Origin: Actinobaculum suis
GTDB lineage: Bacteria; Actinomycetota; Actinomycetes; Actinomycetales; Actinomycetaceae
DNA length: 64,000 nt
Assembly: GCF_900102025.1 (NCBI RefSeq)
Contig: NZ_FNAU01000003.1
Location: forward strand, 122,599 to 186,598
Direction of reading: 5' to 3'
Shown here one piece after another: positions 22,427-30,482 of this stretch. The notes under the pieces were generated by a model. The model did not search any database, was not told the DNA's origin, and saw only the letters and a list, made by a program, of their open reading frames with translations. The position numbers and the translations under genes are program-made. Position 1 is the first letter of the stretch; each line of letters opens with the position of its first letter.

Positions 22427-22519
22427 AGTGGATCCTTCCCTGACGTAGCTATGTGGAGACAATCCAATCCGGTGCGGCGACTTCAACCATTTTCTAGGGT
22501 GCTCACCTGGCCGGTCTGT

Positions 22520-22548
22520 TAAATACCGGACGTCAGGAGCTACATCAA
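22520..22548 (-). promoter_or_regulatory. Candidate rpoB promoter
   Basis: On the minus strand TTGATG (22548-22543) and TATTTA (22525-22520) are 17 bp apart, about 95 bp upstream of the proposed rpoB TTG. It lies in the 436-bp gap between rplL and rpoB. The rest of that gap holds the rplL terminator and otherwise nothing recognised. Confidence 0.45.
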
Positions 22549-22739
22549 CGGGCTGAAGTGGCTACGGGCATAGGAGTGTCATCGCAAATATCTACAGTAC
22601 CCCGTTAACGCATAAAAGCACAATCCCTACACCTGTGGAGGGCATCACTCGAACTTCTTCGTTCGCTGATACTCTCGCACATTCTCCCCTAGTTTAGCAA
22701 GTGCTACATACGTGATGTGTTCCTACCCTCCGCCCCTCC

Positions 22740-22798
22740 GGATGGCAAAAGGCGGGTCTGCCACTAAACTTCTGGATGGCAAAAGGCGGGTCTGCCAC
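22740..22798. repeat. Two direct copies of the rplL terminator 3' arm
   Basis: A 25-bp segment (GGATGGCAAAAGGCGGGTCT and five more bases) occurs at 22740-22764 and again at 22774-22798, a 34-bp period. The second copy is the 3' arm of the rplL terminator, so the downstream copy is an extra arm that could also pair with the single 5' arm. Confidence 0.85.
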
Positions 22799-22826
22799 CA
22801 AATTACTAGTAGCAGACCCGCCTTCG
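22784..22826 (-). terminator. rplL terminator
   Basis: A 13-bp perfect stem (AAGGCGGGTCTGC, with arms at about 22784-22796 and 22811-22824) encloses a loop of about 15 nt and ends in TTTTGC on the minus strand. It lies about 40 bp past the rplL stop and would limit read-through into rpoB, which has its own candidate promoter. Confidence 0.8.
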
Positions 22827-22862
22827 CGGAAAACATGTGCGGGTGGTTATCCCACCGGCAAG

Positions 22863-23249
22863 TTACTTGACGGTAACCGTGGCGCCAGCAGCTTCGAGAG
22901 CTTCCTTGGCAGCGTTGGCGGCGTCCTTGTCCACGCCTTCCAGCACGGCCTTCGGCGCGGAATCGACGAGTTCCTTGGCTTCCTTGAGGCCGAGGGAGGT
23001 CAGGGTACGTACTTCCTTAATAACCTGGACCTTCTTATCGCCAGCGGCTTCGATAACGACGTCGAATTCGGTCTGCTCTTCAGCAGCGCCGCCTTCTTCA
23101 CCGCCGGCCGCAGCCGGAGCAGCAGCGGCTACCGGAGCCGCAGCGGTAACGTCGAATTCTTCTTCGAAAGCCTTGACGAAGTCGTTGAGCTCAACGAGGG
23201 TGAGCTCCTTGAAAGCATCGATGAGCTCCTGGGTAGAGAGCTTAGCCAT
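22863..23249 (-). CDS. rplL: 50S ribosomal protein L7/L12
   Basis: L7/L12 forms the flexible stalk that recruits translational GTPases. The 128-residue acidic protein has an N-terminal dimerisation region ([32 protein letters not shown]), an Ala/Gly/Pro-rich hinge near residues 35-58, and the C-terminal domain with [25 protein letters not shown]. It is cotranscribed with rplJ. Confidence 0.98.
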   Translation of the reverse strand: MAKLSTQELIDAFKELTLVELNDFVKAFEEEFDVTAAAPVAAAAPAAAGGEEGGAAEEQTEFDVVIEAAGDKKVQVIKEVRTLTSLGLKEAKELVDSAPKAVLEGVDKDAANAAKEALEAAGATVTVK

Positions 23250-23340
23250 GGTGGCCTTCCTTCCCGCTCAGTGTGAGCGATTATCTGCGCCCATTCGGGG
23301 CGACATTGCTGTGGTTTTTTATTAGCAAAATGCCGGCCGC

Positions 23341-23871
23341 TTAGGCGCCAGCTTCTGCGGTTTCTTTCTTCTGGCGCAGGGCTTCGACGGTACGTACCGC
23401 CTTGGAAGCCGGCGCATCGAGCACGTAGGCAGTCCGGTAGAGGAGCGCCTTGAGCACGCCAGCAGACTTGCCGAGAAGAGTTTCGCGAGATTCGAGATCC
23501 GCGAGGGTCTTCACGCCGTCGGCATCGAGATGCTGACCGTCCATGTATCCGCCCTTCACCTGCAGAGCTTCGTGCTCCTTGGCGAAAGTACGCATCGCCT
23601 TGGCGATAACGGGCGGCTCACCCTGCACAAAGGCAATGGCGGTTGGGCCCTGATGGAGTTCATCAGGAAGCTCAATGCCAGCCTGTTCAGCGGCGAGTTT
23701 CACTAGCGTATTCTTAGCGACCTTATAGACAGCCTCACCCTTGAACGAACGGCGAAGATCCTTCATTTCGCCGACCGTCAGGCCACGGTACTCGGTGAAC
23801 AGTACAGCGCTGGAGCTCTCGAACAGTCCCTTGAGCTCGGCAATGACTGCGTCCTTGTCCTTCCGCGACAT
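23341..23871 (-). CDS. rplJ: 50S ribosomal protein L10
   Basis: L10 anchors the L7/L12 dimers at the stalk base. The ATG at 23871, with AGGAGG ten bases upstream, gives 176 residues beginning MSRKDKDAVIAELKGLFESS; the longer in-frame extension is leader sequence. TEYRGLTVGEMKDLRRSFK and a C-terminal helix for L12 binding fit the family. Upstream lie a strong hairpin with a U-run and a structured leader, suggesting autoregulation by L10-L12. Confidence 0.97.
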   Translation of the reverse strand: MSRKDKDAVIAELKGLFESSSAVLFTEYRGLTVGEMKDLRRSFKGEAVYKVAKNTLVKLAAEQAGIELPDELHQGPTAIAFVQGEPPVIAKAMRTFAKEHEALQVKGGYMDGQHLDADGVKTLADLESRETLLGKSAGVLKALLYRTAYVLDAPASKAVRTVEALRQKKETAEAGA

Positions 23872-23920
23872 GGGGCCTCCTTTCGGTCTAACCCCGCATG
23901 ATCCAGAAAGGCCCGCAAAA

Positions 23921-23946
23921 AAGCCCCGTGCAGGTAGCACGGGGCT
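23921..23946 (-). terminator. Attenuator-like intrinsic terminator in the rplJ leader
   Basis: A 9-10-bp GC-rich stem (GCCCCGTGC with GCACGGGGC, 5-nt loop) is followed on the minus strand by six U residues. It lies only about 50 bases upstream of the rplJ start, within the leader. It could be an attenuator, or the terminator of the upstream glycosyltransferase-like gene 370 bp away. Confidence 0.75.
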
Positions 23947-24096
23947 TGGCAATTCCACGCATCTGGCTTCCCGCGCACTTCCATGACTGATGCCATAGTT
24001 GCCTTAGGATTGCGGCTGGCCGGCGGAAACTCCGCGCGGTACGTGCCGAGCAGGCTATTACCGGCCTGCTTCCGATGCAGTGAGCTAAGCTCTGTA

Positions 24097-24164
24097 TCTT
24101 ACCTGCGCTGGCCTCTTGCGAGATTATCCCTTTCGGGACCTGCGGTCTTTGGCAGTAAGTAAGA
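24097..24164 (-). ncRNA. Candidate L10 (rplJ) leader RNA domain
   Basis: On the minus strand UCUUAC (24164-24159) pairs with GUAAGA (24102-24097). Inside lie two GNRA tetraloop hairpins (UCCC-GAAA-GGGA and CUC-GCAA-GAG) and an AAAGACCGCAGG segment. L10 leaders in other bacteria use such a multi-branched domain to bind the L10-L12 complex. The fold was drawn by hand; a covariance-model search was not possible here. The rest of 23872-24312 has no recognised gene. Confidence 0.55.
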
Positions 24165-24312
24165 ATATCGCCTACCCGCCGTACGTGCCAGTACCTGTGT
24201 GCATCCTAACGTTCACGACGTCGTACCTCCCCGCTCGGCGCAGTGCCACGCGTGGAAAAACCGAAAATCAGTGTGGCCGCGCACGAGGAAATACGGGCGC
24301 ACGAAACAGGTT

Positions 24313-25686
24313 TTAGCTCAGTGCACCTGCGAGCATGGCCGCAAATCCTACCCAGGCCACTATTTGTAGCGCGGCCCGCCACCGTGGGCGGTCGCAGGCG
24401 GCGGCGAGAGTGGCGCCTATAACTGGCACATTGGCAATTCCGTAGCGGCGGAATACGAAAGTGAAATAGGTACCGTTATTGATGGCTTCGCGCACTTGCA
24501 CCAGCAGGGCTACTACGAGCGGGCCGGTGGCGGCTTGTACGGCGAGGTTGCGGTCGCGAACGTCCCGGATACGCAAAAGTAAGGCCAGGAAGGGCGCCGC
24601 TAAGAACAGCACGAAAATGCAGGTGCCCCAAATTTTCGTGCTTGGCCCGTAAAGTTCTAGGGACATATGCCAGGCGCCTTGCGGATTGCTCAGTCCGTAC
24701 GGCTGGGTGAGTGTATGCAACCAGGTGCCGAGGGAAATGCCGTCCAGGGGCGCGGTGGATACGCCGCTAATGGCCGGTACGTAGCCTTCGGGCACGCGCC
24801 GATTTTGGAAGGCCGACCAGCCCACATAGGTCACAATAATGACCACGGCTTGCACTACGAGATAGCGCAGAACTGGCAGGCGGGAGTTTTTCTCCAGCCC
24901 GCCTACTGCCGGCCAGAGCAGGCACAGCGCTAGCCAGGCCATTAGCACCACGATTCCGGAAACGGCCATTACCCGCGCGCAACAGATTGCGGCCGTGGCC
25001 AGGGCAGGTAGCCAGGGCGAATAGTTTCCTTTTTGGAAAATCCGGGCTCCCATCCACACGGCGGCAGCGCCGGCAAGCACGCCCACGGCGTCGTTATGTA
25101 CGAGCACGGCCGGGCCGGCAATCACTGGCGCGGTGAGTACGAGGAGGGAGCCGGCAAAAGCGGCGGGGCGGGAAACATTCCACATGCGGATGGCGGCGAA
25201 GAGGGCGGCGATGCCGAGCCCGGTGAGTAGTGCCGAACCGAGGCGGGCACCGAGTAGGAAGCTACCGGTGAGTGGTTCTATGGCGCGGGAAAGGGTGCCG
25301 ACCACCCAAAAATAGAGTGGCGGGTGGAAGGCATTATAGTTTTCGCCGCGGTAGGGCCATTCTTCAATCGGCGTGGTGCGCCAGTTTTCGCAGTCTGGGG
25401 GCACGACGACGCCTTCCGTAACACCAGAAAAATTGCAGGCCCAGCTTTCTTGGGCTACTTCGCCAAGTTTTTCACCCTGGACGGGTATGTGGCCACGCGA
25501 GATTTTTTCCGCGTAATCGATGTAGGTCCATTCGCCCGAAGAGTGCACGCTGGGATGTTGGGCTAGGGCAACGCCGGCCCAGACCGCGACGAGCAAGAAG
25601 AGCAGCGCCGCGCACAGCCCGTCCCCCAGGCCGGAGCGAATGTCTGTGCGCAGATTATTGCCGCGCTGGTTGTTTCTACGTGCCAC
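24313..25686 (-). CDS. Multi-pass membrane glycosyltransferase-like protein
   Basis: This is a 457-residue integral membrane protein with about 10-11 hydrophobic segments. An N-terminal basic region is followed by a first membrane helix (about 23-42) and a long extracytoplasmic loop with YNAFHPPLYFWVVGTL near residue 117. An acidic first loop and an HPPLYF-type motif are features of GT-C/ArnT-PMT-like transferases that use polyprenyl-linked sugars, so this class is likely. The donor and acceptor are unknown. It sits alone between rplA and rplJ, an unusual interruption of the ribosomal protein run. Confidence 0.6.
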   Translation of the reverse strand: MARRNNQRGNNLRTDIRSGLGDGLCAALLFLLVAVWAGVALAQHPSVHSSGEWTYIDYAEKISRGHIPVQGEKLGEVAQESWACNFSGVTEGVVVPPDCENWRTTPIEEWPYRGENYNAFHPPLYFWVVGTLSRAIEPLTGSFLLGARLGSALLTGLGIAALFAAIRMWNVSRPAAFAGSLLVLTAPVIAGPAVLVHNDAVGVLAGAAAVWMGARIFQKGNYSPWLPALATAAICCARVMAVSGIVVLMAWLALCLLWPAVGGLEKNSRLPVLRYLVVQAVVIIVTYVGWSAFQNRRVPEGYVPAISGVSTAPLDGISLGTWLHTLTQPYGLSNPQGAWHMSLELYGPSTKIWGTCIFVLFLAAPFLALLLRIRDVRDRNLAVQAATGPLVVALLVQVREAINNGTYFTFVFRRYGIANVPVIGATLAAACDRPRWRAALQIVAWVGFAAMLAGALS

Positions 25687-25836
25687 TACCCGTTCTCCGA
25701 TTCTTGCTGTGGTTTGGCAGAGCGGCGAGCAAGGGAATACGCACGCCGGATGCTCGCCGCTGGCAAGCGCACTGCACTGTGCCGGTAATTCTAAATTCTG
25801 CCGGTAATTCTAAGTTTTAGCCTACGCAGAGAAAAA

Positions 25837-25879
25837 GCGTGGCTCTGCTATCACCACGCTGGGGATAGCAGAGCCACGC
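25837..25879 (-). terminator. rplK-rplA terminator
   Basis: A perfect 16-bp stem (25837-25852 with 25864-25879) with an 11-nt loop is followed on the minus strand by UUUUUC. It lies 100 bp past the rplA stop and separates that operon from the membrane protein gene downstream. A short direct repeat (GCCGGTAATTCTAA) occurs nearby at about 25781 and 25800. Confidence 0.88.
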
Positions 25880-25978
25880 GTACCGCCACCGGGGCGGATA
25901 TAAGTTTTATGCGGATCTTTTAAAACCGCTGGCCTTCAAACCATGGGGATCTGAGAGGCCATTTACCAGGCCTCGTTT

Positions 25979-26680
25979 TTAGAGATCCTTGCGGGTAATC
26001 GAGTAATCCAGCGGGATGCCGGGACCCATACTCGTGGATACCGTGGCCTTCTTAATGTAACGGCCCTTGGCCGAACCCGGGCGCAGACGCAGGATTTCTT
26101 CCTGCGCGGCGGCGTAGTTATCGGCCAGCTGGTCCACGCTGAAGGAAGCCTTGCCAATAATGAAGGCGAGGTTTCCGTTCTTGTCTACGCGGAATTCGAT
26201 ACGGCCACCCTTAATATCGGAAACGGCCTTGGCCACGTCCATGGTGACCGTGCCCGTCTTCGGGTTCGGCATGAGGCCACGCGGGCCGAGCACGCGGCCC
26301 AAGCGGCCGACCTTGCCCATCATGTCCGGGGTGGCAACGGCGGCGTCGAAGTCCGTCCAGCCGCCTTGCACTTTCGCGATGAGTTCGTCGTCGCCGACTT
26401 CATCGGCACCGGCGTCGATAGCTTCCTGGGCGCGAGCACCTTGGGCGAAGACGACGACCCGTGCCGTCTTACCGGTGCCGTGCGGCAGGTTTACCGTGCC
26501 GCGGACCATCTGATCGGCCTTGCGGGGATCAACCCCGAGCCGGAAGGTCACTTCCACCGTCGCATCGAACTTCGTAACGGTGGTTTCCTTTGCGAGTTCA
26601 AAAGCCTCGCGAGGCGTGTAGAGCACGCCGGGGGCAATCTTTTCCGCGGCTGCGCGGTATGCCTTTGAGCGCTTTGCCAT
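25979..26680 (-). CDS. rplA: 50S ribosomal protein L1
   Basis: L1 forms the mobile stalk at the E site and in many bacteria represses its own operon. The 233-residue product begins [15 protein letters not shown] and contains the motif [21 protein letters not shown] and the [11 protein letters not shown] region. It is in the rplK-rplA operon, 105 bp after rplK. Confidence 0.98.
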   Translation of the reverse strand: MAKRSKAYRAAAEKIAPGVLYTPREAFELAKETTVTKFDATVEVTFRLGVDPRKADQMVRGTVNLPHGTGKTARVVVFAQGARAQEAIDAGADEVGDDELIAKVQGGWTDFDAAVATPDMMGKVGRLGRVLGPRGLMPNPKTGTVTMDVAKAVSDIKGGRIEFRVDKNGNLAFIIGKASFSVDQLADNYAAAQEEILRLRPGSAKGRYIKKATVSTSMGPGIPLDYSITRKDL

Positions 26681-26785
26681 TTCTGCTTCTCCTTTTGCAG
26701 TTGTGGTACCCGGGCCTGCGCGGGCCCTTCCACTCTTTTGGACGCGCCGCCGTTTTTCGGCTTCGCGTATGTTCGGCTCTAAGGC

Positions 26786-27220
26786 CTAGATTTCATCCGT
26801 GGTGATGCCCATGGAACGCGCCGTGCCGGCGACGATACGGGCAGCGTTTTCGAGGTCATTAGCGTTGAGATCCGGTTCCTTAACCTTGGCGATCTCACGA
26901 ATCTGATCTGCCGTCAGGTGCCCCACCTTTTCCGTATTCGGACGGCCAGAGCCCTTGTCTACCCCAGCGGCCTTCTTAATAAGCTGGGCAGCCGGCGGCG
27001 TCTTAAGTACGAAGGTGAATGAACGATCTTCGTAGACGGTGATTTCCACCGGCACAATGTTTCCACGCTGCGATTCGGTGGCCGCATTGTAAGCCTTGGT
27101 GAACTCCACAATGTTCACACCATGCTGGCCCAGGGCCGGGCCAACCGGCGGGGCCGGCGTGGCTTGGCCGGCAGGAATCTGCAGCTTGATAAAGCCTGCA
27201 ACCTTTTTCTTCGGTGCCAT
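26786..27220 (-). CDS. rplK: 50S ribosomal protein L11
   Basis: L11 forms the GTPase-associated centre with 23S rRNA and is the target region of thiostrepton. The 144 residues contain [20 protein letters not shown] with the conserved prolines near residues 20-29, and the C-terminal rRNA-binding domain with [12 protein letters not shown]. It is separated from nusG by a probable terminator. Confidence 0.98.
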   Translation of the reverse strand: MAPKKKVAGFIKLQIPAGQATPAPPVGPALGQHGVNIVEFTKAYNAATESQRGNIVPVEITVYEDRSFTFVLKTPPAAQLIKKAAGVDKGSGRPNTEKVGHLTADQIREIAKVKEPDLNANDLENAARIVAGTARSMGITTDEI

Positions 27221-27308
27221 ATCGGGTCCTTTTCTTCTTGATCAAAACCATCGCAATGGCTAGCGATGGCACGCCTACCTACTTTACGCGAGCAGGCACA
27301 AACTGAAA

Positions 27309-27343
27309 AGGCCGGAAGCATGTGATACGCACGCCACCGGCCT
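27309..27343 (-). terminator. Terminator-like stem between nusG and rplK
   Basis: A 7-bp GC stem (27309-27315 with 27337-27343) with a 21-nt loop is flanked by a U-run on each strand (TTTTC on the minus strand, CTTTTTG on the plus strand). It starts about 15 bases past the nusG stop. It may be only partly effective, and the loop is long. Confidence 0.6.
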
Positions 27344-27358
27344 CTTTTTGTTTCTCTT

Positions 27359-28357
27359 TTACTCTTCTTTGTGTACCTGGGTGAAGGCCAGCTCCACCGG
27401 GGTTTCTTGGCCTACCAGAGTCATCATTACGGTGAGGCGCTGGTTGGCCGGATCCACCGCGGAAACCGTTGCCGGCATGCCCGCCCACGGTTCGGTGGTC
27501 AAGGTAACTTGGTCGCCAATTTCGAACGGGGCGACAGTTTCCGGTTCGGCAGTAGGTGCGCCCGCCGCCTTGGCTTCTGCGGCTGCTTCCAGTTCCACCA
27601 CGGGCGTTAGCAGGTTCACGGTTTCATCGAAAGTGAGTGCCACGGGTTCGCGACCAGAGCCAACGAAGCCGGTAACTCCGTTCGTTGCCTGCACTACACG
27701 CCAGGAATCATTGGTGAGGTTCATCCGAATCAACACGTAGCCGGGCATCCGCACACGCTGTACCAATTTACGCTGGCCACGCTTGATTTCGTAGACCTCT
27801 TCCATCGGGATCTCAATTTGGAAGATGTAATCTTCCATGTTCATGGTGACCAAGCGGGCTTCCAGATCTTGCTTGACCCGCTTCTCATATCCCGAATAGG
27901 TATGCAGTACGTACCATTTACCTTCGAGGCCCCGCAACCGTTCGCGCACCTCTTCTTCGGTAACGGTACCGACTTCACCCTGTTTCTTATCCGCTGCTTC
28001 CGTTTCCTCCGCTGCTTGCGTTTCCGCAGCCTCTGCCGCGCCGTTGTCTGTAGCGGCGGCGGTGCCATCTGTGGCAGCAGTTGCCGAAGCACTCGCTTCT
28101 GCTTCTGCGGTGGCGGGTGCGCTTTCTTGCTCGGTAACTTCTGCGGATTCGGTAGCCGAATCAGCATCCGCGGGTTCTACAGCCCCGGGAGCCTCAGTAT
28201 CGGCGTCGCTAAAGGAAATTTCGGCAGCTTGCGCGCTGGCCGTAGCCGTGGCCGATTCAGCTGGGGATTCTTCCGCGACCTGCCCTGCCGCAACCGGAGA
28301 TTCTACTTCTTCCGCAGCGCTGAACAATTCATTCTGCTGGCGGTTATCCTCAGCCAC
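27359..28357 (-). CDS. nusG: Transcription termination/antitermination factor NusG with long acidic N-terminus
   Basis: NusG binds RNAP and couples transcription to translation or Rho. The 332-residue product is far longer than the roughly 180-residue E. coli protein. Residues 1 to about 145 are low-complexity Ala/Glu/Thr. The NGN domain follows from about 150 (GKWYVLHTYSGYEKRVKQDL, then RVRMPGYVLIRMNL), and the KOW domain near 275 reads PFEIGDQVTLTTEPWAGMPATV. Actinobacterial NusG proteins often carry such an extension. It forms an operon with secE. Confidence 0.95.
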   Translation of the reverse strand: MAEDNRQQNELFSAAEEVESPVAAGQVAEESPAESATATASAQAAEISFSDADTEAPGAVEPADADSATESAEVTEQESAPATAEAEASASATAATDGTAAATDNGAAEAAETQAAEETEAADKKQGEVGTVTEEEVRERLRGLEGKWYVLHTYSGYEKRVKQDLEARLVTMNMEDYIFQIEIPMEEVYEIKRGQRKLVQRVRMPGYVLIRMNLTNDSWRVVQATNGVTGFVGSGREPVALTFDETVNLLTPVVELEAAAEAKAAGAPTAEPETVAPFEIGDQVTLTTEPWAGMPATVSAVDPANQRLTVMMTLVGQETPVELAFTQVHKEE

Positions 28358-28383
28358 GCTTCCCTACTTTCCTTCGGCAAAAG

Positions 28384-28620
28384 CTAACCGAAGATCCAGA
28401 AGGTTAGCTGGCCAAATAAGAGATCGAAAATACCTACGAAAACCATCACCGCAAGGACGAAAACCAAAACGGTAATGAACATTTGCCACAGCTCATCGCG
28501 GGTGGGGCGCTGAACTTTCTTCAGCTCGCTAAAGATCTCCCGGAAAAACTGAGCTAGGCGGGCGAATACGCCTTTCTTGTCTGCGGATTCCCGCTTGGAC
28601 GCGGCAGCTGTTTGACTCAC
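28384..28620 (-). CDS. secE: Preprotein translocase subunit SecE
   Basis: SecE clamps SecY in the protein-conducting channel. The 78-residue protein is the single-helix form typical of Gram-positives: a hydrophilic N-terminus, the amphipathic FFREIFSELKKVQRPTRDEL segment, and one membrane helix (about 46-74). It lies between tRNA-Trp and nusG, as in most actinobacteria. Confidence 0.96.
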   Translation of the reverse strand: MSQTAAASKRESADKKGVFARLAQFFREIFSELKKVQRPTRDELWQMFITVLVFVLAVMVFVGIFDLLFGQLTFWIFG

Positions 28621-28669
28621 CGGTAGCCCTTCTCCTCGATCATTACCACCCGGCCCGCGGGCCGGTTCG

Positions 28670-28742
28670 CAGGGTAGGAGGGACTCGAACCCCCAACCGT
28701 CGGTTTTGGAGACCGATGCGCTACCAATTGCGCCACTACCCT
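28670..28742 (-). tRNA. tRNA-Trp (CCA)
   Basis: The minus strand folds into a 73-nt cloverleaf: acceptor AGGGTAG with CTACCCT, anticodon loop CTCCAAAA giving CCA, T-loop TTCGAGT, discriminator G. The 3' CCA is not encoded. Its position directly upstream of secE-nusG is a common arrangement. Confidence 0.95.
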
Positions 28743-28965
28743 AGGTTGGATATTTCCACTCGCACTGTCTACTTATGCCAGTACTTCAACATCCAGTATA
28801 GATGCTTCCGTGCCGAGCTTACGCTTCACAGATGCGGATGGCATGACAATTACTTGCCACAACTCGCCCTATACTACCCACTCAGCGCCCGCTCGTCGAA
28901 TTACGGCGAGCCATCTCACAACGCCGCGGGGTATCGCCGGCCCTAATCCCCGCAGTTTTACCCGC

Positions 28966-29055
28966 GCGTTTCCCGCAAATGCGGCGTGCTTCGCGGAGGT
29001 GTTAAGGCTGGCTTCCTCATACTTGGGCGTTTCCCGCAAACGCGGCGTGCTTCGC
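28966..29055. repeat. 29-bp direct repeat
   Basis: Copies at 28966-28994 and 29027-29055 (GCGTTTCCCGCAAA then GCGGCGTGCTTCGC with one mismatch) are 61 bp apart. They lie in the 488-bp gap between tRNA-Trp and the aminotransferase gene. The first 220 bp of that gap (28743-28965) hold nothing recognised. Confidence 0.85.
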
Positions 29056-29096
29056 AGAACGAAGCGTGCTTCGAGCTTTGTGGAAAACAGTGGTTA

Positions 29097-29201
29097 TGTT
29101 TCTGGAGCCAGCGGTGACGTTTGGCGAGCCGGCGGTGATTTTTCGGGAACCAACCGTGATGTTTCTGGTGCCAGTGGTGATTTTTCGGAAGAAGGCACAG
29201 T
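29097..29201. repeat. 21-bp tandem repeat array upstream of the aminotransferase
   Basis: Four consecutive 21-bp units start at 29097, 29118, 29139 and 29160, with a degenerate fifth at 29181. Each ends in a GTGA element. Both strands could encode heptapeptide repeats, but no start or ribosome binding site supports translation. The array ends 30 bp before the aminotransferase ATG, so it forms the promoter or leader region. The 21-bp period equals two helical turns. Confidence 0.8.
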
Positions 29202-29230
29202 TATCTGAGCAGAAGTGATGTAATGGGGGC

Positions 29231-30448
29231 ATGACGAATAACTGTTCTAGCCGGCGAGTTTCACGCCGCCTCGCTGCCGTCCAGGGTTCCGCTACGCTCG
29301 CTGCGGATGCGCGGGCGAAAGCCATGCTTGCGCAGGGGCGGCCGGTGATTAGTTTTGGGGTGGGCCAACCGAATTTCCCCACCCCAGATTTCGTGGTCCG
29401 CGCCGCCCAAGAAGCGGCGGCTGACCCGCGCAATCACGGCTATTCCGCGGGCCCGGGCCTGCCCGAATTGCGCGCGGCAATCGCGGCGAAGACGAAGCGT
29501 GATAGCGGCGTCGTTATCGATCCGGAAAATATCGTGGTAACCAACGGTGCTAAACAAGCAAATTTCGAAGCTTGGGCAGCGGTACTCGATCCCGGCGACG
29601 AAGTTATTTTGCCGGCCCCCTATTGGACCACCTACCCGGAAACCATCAAGTTTTATGGTGGCTTGCCGGTCGAGGTATTTGCGGGTCCGGAAAATGGGTA
29701 CAAGGTTACGGTGGAACAGTTGGAAGCGGTAACGACGCCGCGCACCCGCGCCTTGCTGCTCTGCACGCCGAATAATCCCACCGGGGCGGTGTATAGCGCG
29801 GCCGAATTGCGAGAAATTGGGGCTTGGGCGCTACGTCATGACGTTTGGCTAGTAATTGACGAGATTTACGAATACCTGGTGTATGGCGATACGACCATGG
29901 CGTATATGCTCGCGGAAGTTCCGGAAATGCAAGAGCGCACGCTCATTATTTCCGGCGTTTCGAAGTCTTATGCAATGACGGGATGGCGTTTGGGCTGGTT
30001 GTACGGCCCGGCCGAAGCAATGCAGGCGGTCCGGAACTATCACAGCCACCTCACCGGGAATGTGGCCAATGTGGTGCAACGCGCCGCAATTGCCGCTTTG
30101 GAAGGCCCGCGGGACGAGATCGAAAATATGCGCCAGGCTTTTGATCGGCGGCGTTTGCGGCTCGTGGAACTCCTGCGGCAAATCGAGGGCTTCGAGGTGA
30201 TTGAACCGCAGGGTGCTTTCTATGTTTTCGTGGGCGTGGAAGCCTGGCTCGGCCGCCAACTGCGCGGGGTAACGATCACCAGTTCCCAGGTACTGGCCGA
30301 TTTGCTTTTGGAGCACGCCGAGGTGGCTCTGGTACCCGGGGAAGCTTTTGGGGCGCCCGGTTATCTGCGCTTCTCTTATTCTCTTTCCGATGCTGATCTG
30401 GAGGAAGGATGCGCGCGCATTACGAAGCTTTTGCGCACTGCTTTCTAA
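29231..30448 (+). CDS. PLP-dependent aminotransferase, aspartate aminotransferase family
   Basis: This fold-type I aminotransferase has 405 residues. Motifs in order: SFGVGQPNFPTPDFVVRAA, the substrate-binding NHGYSAGPGLPELRAAIA, TPNNPTGAVYSAAEL with the conserved Asn, DEIYEYLVYG with the PLP Asp, and SGVSKSYAMTGWRLGW with the Schiff-base Lys near residue 245. The class Ib (AspC/AAT) subgroup is likely, converting aspartate and 2-oxoglutarate to oxaloacetate and glutamate. The ATG follows a G-run too closely to be a good Shine-Dalgarno. It converges with the phosphotransferase gene. Confidence 0.88.
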   Translation: MTNNCSSRRVSRRLAAVQGSATLAADARAKAMLAQGRPVISFGVGQPNFPTPDFVVRAAQEAAADPRNHGYSAGPGLPELRAAIAAKTKRDSGVVIDPENIVVTNGAKQANFEAWAAVLDPGDEVILPAPYWTTYPETIKFYGGLPVEVFAGPENGYKVTVEQLEAVTTPRTRALLLCTPNNPTGAVYSAAELREIGAWALRHDVWLVIDEIYEYLVYGDTTMAYMLAEVPEMQERTLIISGVSKSYAMTGWRLGWLYGPAEAMQAVRNYHSHLTGNVANVVQRAAIAALEGPRDEIENMRQAFDRRRLRLVELLRQIEGFEVIEPQGAFYVFVGVEAWLGRQLRGVTITSSQVLADLLLEHAEVALVPGEAFGAPGYLRFSYSLSDADLEEGCARITKLLRTAF

Positions 30449-30482
30449 GTTCCAGCGCAATTTGTTTCTAAGTTCTAGCGCA
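30442..30482. repeat. 18-bp direct repeat spanning two convergent stop codons
   Basis: TTTCTAAGTTCCAGCGCA (30442-30459) recurs as TTTCTAAGTTCTAGCGCA at 30465-30482. The first copy contains the aminotransferase stop (TAA) and the second contains the stop of the convergent phosphotransferase gene (CTA on the plus strand). Confidence 0.75.

Noticed and set aside
29097..29201. CRISPR array
   Set aside because: Units are contiguous without unique spacers, and no cas gene is present. The same applies to the arrays at 41317-41401 and 49122-49245.
28810..29208. 132-codon plus-strand frame with heptapeptide repeats
   Set aside because: The repeats come from the 21-bp DNA array. There is no ribosome binding site and no sensible protein before the repeats.
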